Assembly (NCBI RefSeq): GCF_024763615.1
Contig: NC_077224.1
Location: forward strand, 21,545,078 to 21,609,077
DNA from: Phlebotomus papatasi
Lineage: Eukaryota; Arthropoda; Insecta; Diptera; Psychodidae
DNA length: 64,000 nucleotides
Direction of reading: 5' to 3'
Under the pieces are notes generated by a model, which saw only the letters and a program-made list of their open reading frames with translations, was not told where the DNA came from and did no database searches. How positions within the stretch are numbered: position 1 is the first letter of the stretch; every line of letters starts with the position of its first letter. This document shows, in pieces, positions 55,772 through 64,000 of the stretch. The translations under genes and the position numbers were made by a program.

Positions 55772-58700
55772 TTCTTTTTTTTTAAATCTCAAAACCGTTA
55801 TAGTTTTGTCATAAGTCAAATAAAAATTATTTAAATAAAAAGTGCATTTCAAAGTATTCGCTGTACAAATGATTTCGCATATTCCTATTAGAATTACATA
55901 TTTAATAACGCGCTTATCGTCTTATTTTTTTTTAATACTAAATGCTTCATTTGAACGTTTTTTCTTTTGTTTTTCAAATGAAAAATAGCAGAAAAATATT
56001 ATTTTCCTATTAAAACCATCACGAAAATATTCATTACGAACCACAAGATGAAAGCTCATTGAGCTTTTCTTCTATTCAGAAAAAATATATAAAATAATGC
56101 GTGATGTGATTTTGCAATGAAGACAGAAGCATAATGAATCTGAGGATAGATGGAGAGAATCGTAATATTGGGAGTTTTTACAATTAAAGATAAAATGAAA
56201 GAGAGAGAAATCACTGTCTCAGAGGAGCATTATATTGTTGAAACATGACACGTTCATAATGAGCTTTCTTGAGCTTTTATTATTTTTCTCTCAAAGAAAT
56301 TTTCTTACTATACTTTTAAATCATTTTTGTGACATATAAAATTAAATTTTCAACTATAGAAATTTGAAGACTGTCGTGACAGCCATGTCCTCTTAAAAGT
56401 TCTTGTACTCCAGAAGTCAAAAGCTTCCAAAATATATCTTAGCTCTTATATGTCCCATTAACAGTCTCCAACACAAAAAAAAAAAACAGAATCCTTTCAT
56501 GCAAATGGATTATGCAGACTGACAAGGAACAAATTGCATCAATTTTATAAATAAATCAAAAATCGTACAAAGTTGCATCTCGAGACGTGCAAAATCTGTC
56601 AATCACGCTTGTTCGACAAACTATTCAGCAAATTCTGCTTCTCAAATTCCCAAAACAAATTTATCAGCCTTCTTCAGGACTTTTTTTTCTTTACTCTCCT
56701 TCAGCTTACAAACTTTTTCAATTGATTTAACAAGAAAATCGAAAAGTTTCTTCACAAAGTCTATTGTCTCTCCAGGGAGAGATTTCGTGAGTCACGGAAC
56801 AATTGTCTTCTTACAACAACAAACAAGTTTAAAAAAAAAACAATTTGCAAAAAAGGCAACGTTAAAAAAAACTCAGGAAGAATAAACCATGAAGGTCTAT
56901 TAATTAAAATAAACCCCAGAATATTATTTTACTCTCTCATCTATTTTCTGCCCATCATTTCCCGTGAAAAAATATTTATATATGATGGGAAATCCAATCT
57001 TCAAATAAACATCTCATTAACTGTCGGATAATTCTTCATCATCGCTCAAATTAGGGCACTTTTCGGGGATATTACACAAACAAAGAGAAAAAAAGGATGG
57101 AATTTCTATCTCTCTGCAATTTTTGGAGAGAGAGAAAAATACACCTAGAGAGAATGGATGGGAATTTTGGGAAAATTTCACGTATTGCATTAAAATCCAT
57201 TTAATAAATACCACAGCACTAAACTTTATTCTGATTTTGCCATTGTTACAAGGCGTACCAGCCAACCCACTCAAATCCGGCGCCCTTTTGCATCATGCTC
57301 GAGGCACAGAAATGCAAAATAATACTTTAGGGATGTTTCTAGAACAACATCGAAGATTAAATATGAATTTTACAAAGTTCGCAGTAAAAACACCCAACTT
57401 GGATTTTCTGTTATTTTGCCCGAATTCAAAGGAATTTTAATTGATAATTAAAGAACCATTAAATACAGGTTCAGATTGGCCGTCAAATCTTTACCGTTTT
57501 TTTTTTTCTTAAAATCAAGTTTTTCTTTGAACACAATACTCAAGAAAATATATAAATATGTTGCACTCCCGAAGTGTAGCATTAAATATAAATAATTGAA
57601 CCAAAGCCCATATACTTGCAAAATCCGGTTCCAACCGGTTGGGCCAACCATGCGGCCATTGTCGTCTTAGCGTCGATTCCAACCTCCGGGATGAAAACGA
57701 TGGAAAATCCCTTCATTGGTTGTATATTTCGGGACTGTACATATGCACGTAGGTCACTTATATGGGAAGATGGGTATGCTCACAGAGAGAGGTTTGAAAA
57801 ACCTAGCCAATAAGGCTGTTTTTTTTTTCAATTTTAATTTGCAATTTGGTGACAATTTGCAGAAAAGAATACGCTTTTCGGGATCGGCATCAATAGACAA
57901 TAGCGGAGACCGGGGTACAATTAGCCAGGGGTAGAATTAGTCCGTGGATTTTTCTCGTTTCTTGTGCATTGAGCAAAGTTTTTTTTTTTTAATGAAAGTG
58001 GGCGCACACATACCTATATTCCCAAAAATATTTATAAATCTGATCCTGTTATCCTACAACTTAGAAGCATTTTTATAAAATGGGTGTAAAATTGTAATTT
58101 TGTTGTTAAAGGTTTTTGCTCAGTATTTGGTTTTCTGAGTGGCTAGTCAAGATATCACAGTTTTACCTTCTTTCTGGTTCAATAAATCTAATTTAAAGAT
58201 ATTTTTCAGTTGGATAATAATTATCTACTTTTTTATTTAAGATAATAAACACTGAAAGAACCCTCGGGGCAGATATAGCCACTCTTCCGTGACAGGCTAA
58301 AACTAGCAATGAATTTTTATTAATACATGGATAAATGTTAGATGAAAAAGTACCTTTGATATTCCTAGCAATATTGTAATATAGATGTGCGATTTGTGAA
58401 ATAGATTTTTTCAGGATGTTTGCATCAGTTTTTACTCAATTACAAAAATTTGTTTAAAAACTCAGCTAAAGTCTTTTGCTTTAGGTTTTTGGTTACATAT
58501 TTAACATCAATAAGCTTCAGTCTATCAAATGAAACAATATTTAGTATCGCCAGTTCGAGGTATTTCACTGAGTGAGTGAGAGAAATCCGAAAAAAGTTAA
58601 AATAACATTCCAGAAATGTTTATTTTACCCTGCATTATTGATCCGAAATCGGTGTAAATATTATGCTTTTAGGTGTATGAGGGGTTAAAGTTACCCTTTT

Positions 58701-59835
58701 TCGTATTAATTTTACCCTTAGAAAGATGTAAAATTAACATTAAATGTTGATATATTTTTACACCCAAAAAGTGTTAAAGTTATGAGGAAAAAATGTTAAT
58801 CGCACTCCCGTTTTTCTCTCAGTGTTGTAATTCGCGAAAAAAAGCTTCATTTGCTCCCTATTCCTGGTTCAATTGTTCGTCACAATATTTTTATAGTATG
58901 TTTTTTTTTTAATTCCCAATTAGAAAGCTTACTTTCACATTTCTGAACTAATCGAAACAAAATTAATTTCCAAAATATGGCCACGGAAATTCTGAACCGG
59001 TTCATTATCGGTTCAAAAGCTATTGGAACCGGTTCAGTTTTATCGAAAATTCCAAGACCTTTCCAACGAAAAATAACATAATATACCATTTGGTTAAGAA
59101 ATACGCTCTCTAGAGGTTTTTTTGTGTTTGAGCTTGAAAACCCGTTATTAGGAAGGATTCAATGGTATTTTCGTCTAAGAGCGAAATGTCCGCCTGGGTA
59201 ATCATTTGGTTAAAAAACATAGTTTTATAGAAGGCGAGGGGAGGGGGGAAATGAGGGGCATGTTAACGATCCTTGGGTCGACTTATGGGGGGGGTCCCCC
59301 GAAGGTCCCAAGTCGCTATCTCTAACCGTTTGGCCACTAGAGCTGACGACAAACGGAAGGAAAGACTGACAAACAGCGTGACGACAGTAAAAATTAATCT
59401 TGTTAAAATTTTGTCCAAAGAATGTTATTTGCCAATTTGGCAAAACTTGTTTCTCACATTCTGTATGGAAAAAAACATAGTTCTAACGAACTTTCCTTAT
59501 TAATTTGGCAAAATTTAATTTTCAGAGTAAATTGAACGATTGTTACACGTACTTTTCAATTTATCGTTATATTTCATGAGTGAATGACAAGTTGTGATTC
59601 TACTTTTCTTATCAAGTTCAGCAAACGAAATACTTAAAATCGTTCTAATACGATCTCTTACACAAATGACCTCCTATATTGAACAAAAAAAAGATTGTCA
59701 TGAATATAACCTAAAATTAATTTTAACACAAAAAACACATACTCGAATTTCTGTCATCAAACATATTTGCAAAATATTGTTTAAAAAGAAAGCCTTGGAC
59801 AAAATTAATCTTTAAATGTTTTATTTTTAAATATT
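55772..59835. other. Intergenic DNA with repeat fragments
   Basis: Holds the 57.66-kb short repeat, the GGAGACCGGGG fragment (57906-58300), the foldback at 58668-58826 and a half copy of the GACTTGGGACCTTCGGGGGA block (59268-59335). No gene supported. Confidence 0.5.
58668..58826. mobile_element. Foldback repeat 'GGTGTAAAATTAACATT', copy 2
   Basis: Collinear with 36570-36715: GATGTAAAATTAACATTAAA, TGTTGATATATTTTTACACC, AAAAAGTGTTAAAG, GTTAATCGCACTCC, TCTCAGTGTTG. Confidence 0.75.
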
Positions 59836-60369
59836 AAAAAAAAACTTGAACTGGTAAAAATAAAAATGGGTGCTTATTCAAAAAGATAAGCTGCAGATTA
59901 GCTTCAGATCAAAAGATTAGCTTCAGATGCCCTTGAAGTGAAACTTAAATTTCAATTCGCTTTAAAAGTAAGGTTATGGAGAAAGAATTTTCGTTCTTTC
60001 TGCTAAAATTTAAAAAGAAAATTATATGAAGAAATATTTGTCTATGAGCTCAACAAACGAATTCTGTTTTATTCTACTTAGATTCAGACTGATCCTTAAG
60101 AATATGAAACCTGTAAAATTCAGCAGTAAATGGTAAACGCTCCATCCCGTCTATGTTTTTTTTTATGTTAAATGAACTAAGTTAGACCCAACCTAACCTT
60201 ACACTTGACATAACTTCTAATACAATGCCCGCTTTCTAATCCGGATCGCCGTAATCCGGACAAGTTCACGACGGTTACATTTAAAATACTTTTGAGGTTT
60301 TGTATGCATGTGTGTTCCAGCAATGAAAATGAACTATCCTGTGATGCTTTTTATTTAATAAATGAAGTA

Positions 60370-60772
60370 AGGGAAGAGCACCCCAGATCGGAATGTTAAG
60401 AGACATTCTCGATATTTAGTTGAAAATATAAGACTCAAAATACTATTTGGTATTTTTGTATATGCTAATTGGTATATTAGTGATCCATTTAACTATATCT
60501 GTGTATTTGAATTTTTAATTTTTACAAAAAATAATAAAAATTAGGTGTAATTGCAAACTTGCGATCTGTACCTCGGATCGTCACGAATTCAATCAGGTGT
60601 CTCATGGAAATTTAATTTTATAAATTAAATCAGAGCTAATGCAGTACATTCTTGTAAGAGTTAAATGGTAAAATGTAGCTAATAATTTTTAAAAATTCAT
60701 TTGGTTTGGAACAACAATATGGTAATAACCTGACGATCCGAGAAACACTGCCGATCGCTGGTACTCTTCCCT
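60370..60772. mobile_element. MITE, 403 bp, between the two duplicate copies
   Basis: TIRs AGGGAAGAGCACCCCAGATC and inverted AGGGAAGAGTACCAGCGATC, TA at 60368-60369 and 60773-60774. Interior has repeated GGATCGTC words. Confidence 0.82.
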
Positions 60773-61148
60773 TATAATAGAATAGACTTCCCTAGTAAAA
60801 AAAAATTGAACTGGTAAAAATAAAAATGGGTGCTTATTAAAAAAAAAGATTAGCCACAGATTAGCTTCAGATCAAAAGATTAGCTTCAAATGCCCTTGAA
60901 GTGAATCTTGAATTTCAAGTTGTTTTAAAAGTAAGGTTATGGAGAAAGAATTTTCGTTCTTTCTGCTAAAATTTAAAAGGAAAATTATATGAAGAGAAAA
61001 AGAGTGAAATATTTGTCTATGAGCTCAACAAACAAATTCTATTTTATTCTACTTAAGACTTTAACTAATCCTTAAGAATATCTAACCTGTAAAATTCAGC
61101 AGTAAATTGTAAACGCTCCACCCCGTGTTTTTTTTTAGGATAAATGTA

Positions 61149-61342
61149 CAGTAAACTCTCTCTCAATCGGGCATATGAGACAAAATGTCATCCAAATTAT
61201 CGAGAGATTCGGGCATCAAAGTCAGTGTAAATTGCACAAAAAGTTCTGAATTTGAACAAATTTGCTTTAAAATAAAACTTGAAAATTGTCAACAAAATTT
61301 TGCGCCCAATTGAAAAATAGCCGATTGATTGAGAGTCTACTG
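61149..61342. mobile_element. Tigger-type MITE, 194 bp
   Basis: CAGTAAACTCTCTCTCAATC and inverted CAGTAGACTCTCAATCAATC, TA at 61147-61148 and 61343-61344. Missing from the equivalent place in the first duplicate (near 60171), so it inserted after the duplication. Confidence 0.9.
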
Positions 61343-61612
61343 TATTAGGTTAGACTCAACCTAACCTTACATTTGACATAACTTCTAATTACCCTAAAAT
61401 TAGAAAATTCCTAACTGCCTCAACAGTTATGAAGAGGTATTTCTCGTGTCTAAAATTATTTTTACGAACCTTCGGTTATGGTAATTTATCTTTAACTTTA
61501 ATCTATGTATCCTGAAATGATCAACTCTGCTACTGCACAATTTTCTCCTGAGAAAGTTGCAATTTCTTGTGCAACACGAAACGAAAGCTTTTGCATTCTC
61601 CCATCCCCAGCA

Positions 61613-62491
61613 TCATATTGTCTTCCTCCAGGCCCCAGAAGCTCCGAGCAGGAGGCGGAAAAGGTGAAGTGTGATACGGAGAAGTTCACAGAGGAAGACC
61701 ATTTCTTCCCTTGAATTTCCCAGAACACGGAAAACCGACTGTGTCTCCGACTCCGACAAAGTGAACACAAGATTGCAAGAGAGGAGGAACCAAAAATGGG
61801 AAAATGGGTTAGTAAATGAGAATTTATCTCATTTACATTGTTGTAAATAGGAAGAAAATAGAAACTTGGAGCCCTTGGAGCCAGGTGAGACTGGAGTACA
61901 TTTTTTCAATTGCAGGATTATAATAAATCTCTGAGAGAGTTTTTGAACAAGAAACTTAAGTGATTCTTTTTTTTATTGGGGAAAACCACCCAACAATTGC
62001 ACTAAAAAGTTTTTCAATAAACTTCTTTTGTATCCTGACCAAAAAAATGCAGGAACTTTAGATTGGGCAAAATTTGGGGATTAGGAGAAGAGTTTACGTG
62101 GAATTATTTAAGCAGTTGGGATGAAGAGAATTATCAATTTTTTTAAGCACTAACCTGGCCAAATGCTTCGAACCAGACGCCCCCATCTTGCTCTTCCCGC
62201 TCAGGAGACTCCGTCGTCCGGAAGACCAGAATATTGTCATTCTGGAAGTTCCTCTCGCAATGCTGCGTTGCAGCATTCTGCTTCAGCACTTTACTAACAT
62301 TCTCACTCATTTTGCACCACAATTCACTCACTAAATTCACAGAAAAACACTTATTTGTCCGGGGATGCCGCCAAAGCTTCGGACACAGATGCTTCTGCCA
62401 AAAAAAATCAATCAATTCAGTTGAATTTAATCAACCAACTTCTTAAAAATGTACTTACAAGTTCACAAAAGACTTTCCCCACACTCCTCAT
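61613..62491 (-). CDS. Unrecognised small spliced gene
   Basis: I do not recognise this protein. Proposed exons on the minus strand: 62491-62459 (MRSVGKVFCEL, donor GTAAGT), 62394-62155 (80 codons, acceptor TTTTTTTGGCAG, donor GTTAGT) and tentatively 61750-61613. The first two join in phase 0. Exon 2 contains MSENVSKVLKQNAATQHCER and DGGVWFEAFGQ, with an acidic SPEREEQD patch. A perfect branch site TACTAAC (about 61809) precedes the exon-3 acceptor; exon 3 would add SETQSVFRVLGNSREEMVFL and a Leu-rich end. An alternative start is the internal Met of MSENV, which has a good context (CAAAATGAGT). If the first Met is used, the basic, acid-poor N-terminus could be a mitochondrial presequence. It lies tail-to-head with LSM4 with about 220 bp between coding ends. 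Exons 1-2 are plausible, exon 3 is weak. Confidence 0.45.
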
Positions 62492-62687
62492 GAAATAACA
62501 CAAAGAAAATCGCGAGAAAATTCACGAAAAACAACGCGTGGTCCACCTAAACAAACTTTCACTTTTTGAGGTTATGTCGCTGACTGTCAAATCCATTTTG
62601 CCGCCTTCACTACCCGGAACTCCCAGAATTTTCGGACTTTCCCAGAAGATTAAAAGAAAACCCATTTGGAGATTTTTTCTGCGGACT

Positions 62688-62693
62688 TTTATT
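62688..62693 (-). terminator. LSM4 polyadenylation signal
   Basis: AATAAA on the minus strand, 21-26 bases after the LSM4 stop codon. The 3' UTR would be very short. Confidence 0.6.
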
Positions 62694-62713
62694 TCTCACA
62701 CAAGCCTACTAAT

Positions 62714-63412
62714 CTACTTGGGGACTTTTTTCTGTGGATTTTTGTTTCCAGGTGCCAGGGGACGATTGTTTTGTGCCTGCTGACGATTGCCTTGTCCATC
62801 TCGACGTCCGGAAAATGCATTGTTCCTGTTCTGCTGGTTCCTTCCACGCTGATTCTGCCCACCGCGGTTCTGTTTATTCATCTCCTGGCGATTTCTTGTC
62901 TTTTGCTGTGAAGGAATTAAATGGAAATGGAAAATTAAGACGGGAAATTGAACATTTGATGCTCATGAATGTTACCTGGACATCTTCCTTCACCATATCG
63001 ATCACCTCATCAGGAATACGGAGGTATTTGATTGTACTGCCTCTGATATAGCACTCTGGCATCCTCCAGAACCTATCACCATCCTGAAAAAGCCGTAAAA
63101 TTCAGCAGGAACAACATTTAAGAAACCAGTGAGAAAGAATGCTTACTTTAGAAGTGCAAATGACCTCTCGGAGATTAATATTCATCCAGGTATCGCAGCT
63201 GACCAAGTGTCCATTGTATGTCTCGCCGTTCTTCAGCTCCACGAGCTGGAAAATCAAGATTTTCTCAATAATCTTCAAGGATTCCTAAGTAAACGTTTGG
63301 TACTCACCATGGGATGACTCTGAGCAGTTTTTAGAAGAGACAGAGGGAGCTGGAAGAGAGATTATCCATTTAATAGATTCTTTAAGAGGTATTCTACAAA
63401 TTACCTTACCAT
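62714..63412 (-). CDS. LSM4: U6 snRNA-associated Sm-like protein LSm4
   Basis: LSm4 is a subunit of the LSm2-8 ring that binds the U6 3' end in the nucleus and of the LSm1-7 ring in cytoplasmic mRNA decay and P-bodies. Five exons: 63412-63410 (ATG only, donor GTAAGG), 63349-63308, 63245-63147, 63083-62976 and 62905-62714. All splice sites are GT-AG and all introns phase 0. The product is 147 residues (human about 139). Sm1 motif: LVELKNGETYNGHLVSCDTW, with D33 and M36-N37 in the RNA-contact loop. Sm2 motif: YIRGSTIKYLRIPDE (60-74). The tail (85-147) is Gln/Asn/Arg/Gly-rich (NRQEMNKQNRGGQNQRGRNQ) as in insect orthologues. Identification is from near-identity of the core, for example MPECYIRGSTIKYLRIPDE. 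The start codon being alone in exon 1 explains why no long ORF shows it. Confidence 0.97.
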
Positions 63413-64000
63413 TTTATTAATTTTTTGTACGAATTTCTATTAAAATGATAAAGTTTTCTTTTTGTTTACAAAAACACAAATTTCTTTCACTCTTCCTAGG
63501 GAGACTGTGAAGAAAATCACAGCTTTAGTAATCAATGTGAAAAATTCAGTAGCTTTTTACAGAGGCTTAGGAAGTATTTGGTATTACTAATTTTTTCACA
63601 TTGAATTAACAATAGGGTGTTTTGTCTAAAAAGCAAGACAGTTTGGAAAGGGAGCCGAAGCAGTGTGGAATGTGAGACACTTCCCTTAAAACATGATAAT
63701 AAATCAATTAAATAATATTTTAATTCTCAATCAAAAGACTATTACACTCGACACGTCGACACCTTCGTTATCCGGCTGACTGTGGGACAAAATGACATTT
63801 AGGTTTTTTGAATGATCAACGGTTTTTTTTATATTTTGTGCTTTGTGAATTTATTTTCTGTCTGACGAAGAACAAGAGAATTTTCTTCATGGTGTGCTTA
63901 TGTTTAATTTTTTGTTACAATTATGTATTAAAACTTCGATACAATGTTAATAATACTTTAATTCACTCTGGACAAACTTCATGTTTAGTGAAAATAATTT
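63413..64000. other. 5' flank of LSM4
   Basis: AT-rich sequence that should hold the LSM4 promoter. No TATA box or other element stands out, and no upstream gene is visible before the window ends. Confidence 0.4.

Larger units (their letters stand above)
59838..61392 (+). repeat. Direct duplication of ~390 bp
   Basis: Copy 1 at 59838-60230 and copy 2 at 60803-61392 share TTGAACTGGTAAAAATAAAA, GATTAGCTTCAGATCAAAAG, GTTATGGAGAAAGAATTTTC, GTAAACGCTCCA and CCAACCTAACCTTACA in order. The second copy is longer because of the MITE at 61149-61342. Confidence 0.9.

Noticed and set aside
61505..61714. 69-codon plus-strand ORF opposite the proposed exon 3
   Set aside because: No upstream promoter or partner exon on the plus strand. 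The minus strand offers a branch site and an acceptor in the right phase, though this choice is not certain.
1..64000. Bacterial-type systems, CRISPR arrays, phage or virus-derived genes
   Set aside because: No such signatures seen. All coding remnants other than LSM4 and the adjacent gene are transposon proteins.

Overview
This 64 kb window is AT-rich, intron-poor, repeat-laden animal DNA. It looks like insect nuclear DNA, probably from a dipteran. The reasons are a spliced Jockey-clade-rich landscape, a DD37E mariner of the kind known from mosquitoes, many small TA-flanked terminal-inverted-repeat (TIR) elements, and short spliceosomal introns. A nematoceran fly such as a sand fly would fit, but species cannot be fixed from the sequence. 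No bacterial genes, CRISPR arrays or operons are present.

The only host gene I recognise is at the right edge: a complete five-exon LSM4 gene (U6 snRNA / mRNA-decay Lsm subunit) on the minus strand, 63412 to 62714. About 220 bases further on, also on the minus strand, is a second, unrecognised small spliced gene (62491 to about 61613). Almost everything to the left (1-61 kb) is intergenic or intronic DNA built by repeated rounds of transposon insertion.

Layout. 1-2.0 kb: a ~60-bp satellite, then a ~21-bp minisatellite split by a 1.0-kb pogo-like MITE. 4-6 kb: two MITEs, one a hAT element with a perfect 8-bp target duplication. 7-9 kb: a foldback MITE and a dead DD34D mariner. 11.4-13.5 kb: MITEs and a 917-bp near-perfect palindrome whose left arm carries a MITE that is missing from the right arm. 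14.5-25.9 kb: a nested complex around a 7.2-kb pogo/Tigger transposon (transposase with one stop) whose intron holds two 1.84-kb copies of a modular TIR element. 26.7-31.4 kb: several MITEs and a 54-bp tandem repeat. 31.9-36.1 kb: an almost intact Jockey-like LINE with 14-bp target duplications, an internal promoter signature, ORF1, and an ORF2 broken by one base. 38.8-45.3 kb: pogo-like MITE, a 1.55-kb TIR element and a DD37E mariner. 48.3-55.8 kb: inverted minisatellite, a second dead DD34D-type mariner, several HTH-bearing MITEs and a 145-bp tandem repeat. 59.8-61.4 kb: a direct duplication with MITEs, one present in only one copy.

The informative feature is stratigraphy: several insertions can be verified inside the window because an empty paralogous site is also present. 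Small ORFs elsewhere were inspected and look like chance reading frames. Long stretches labelled below as holding nothing recognisable were read but not searched against any database.
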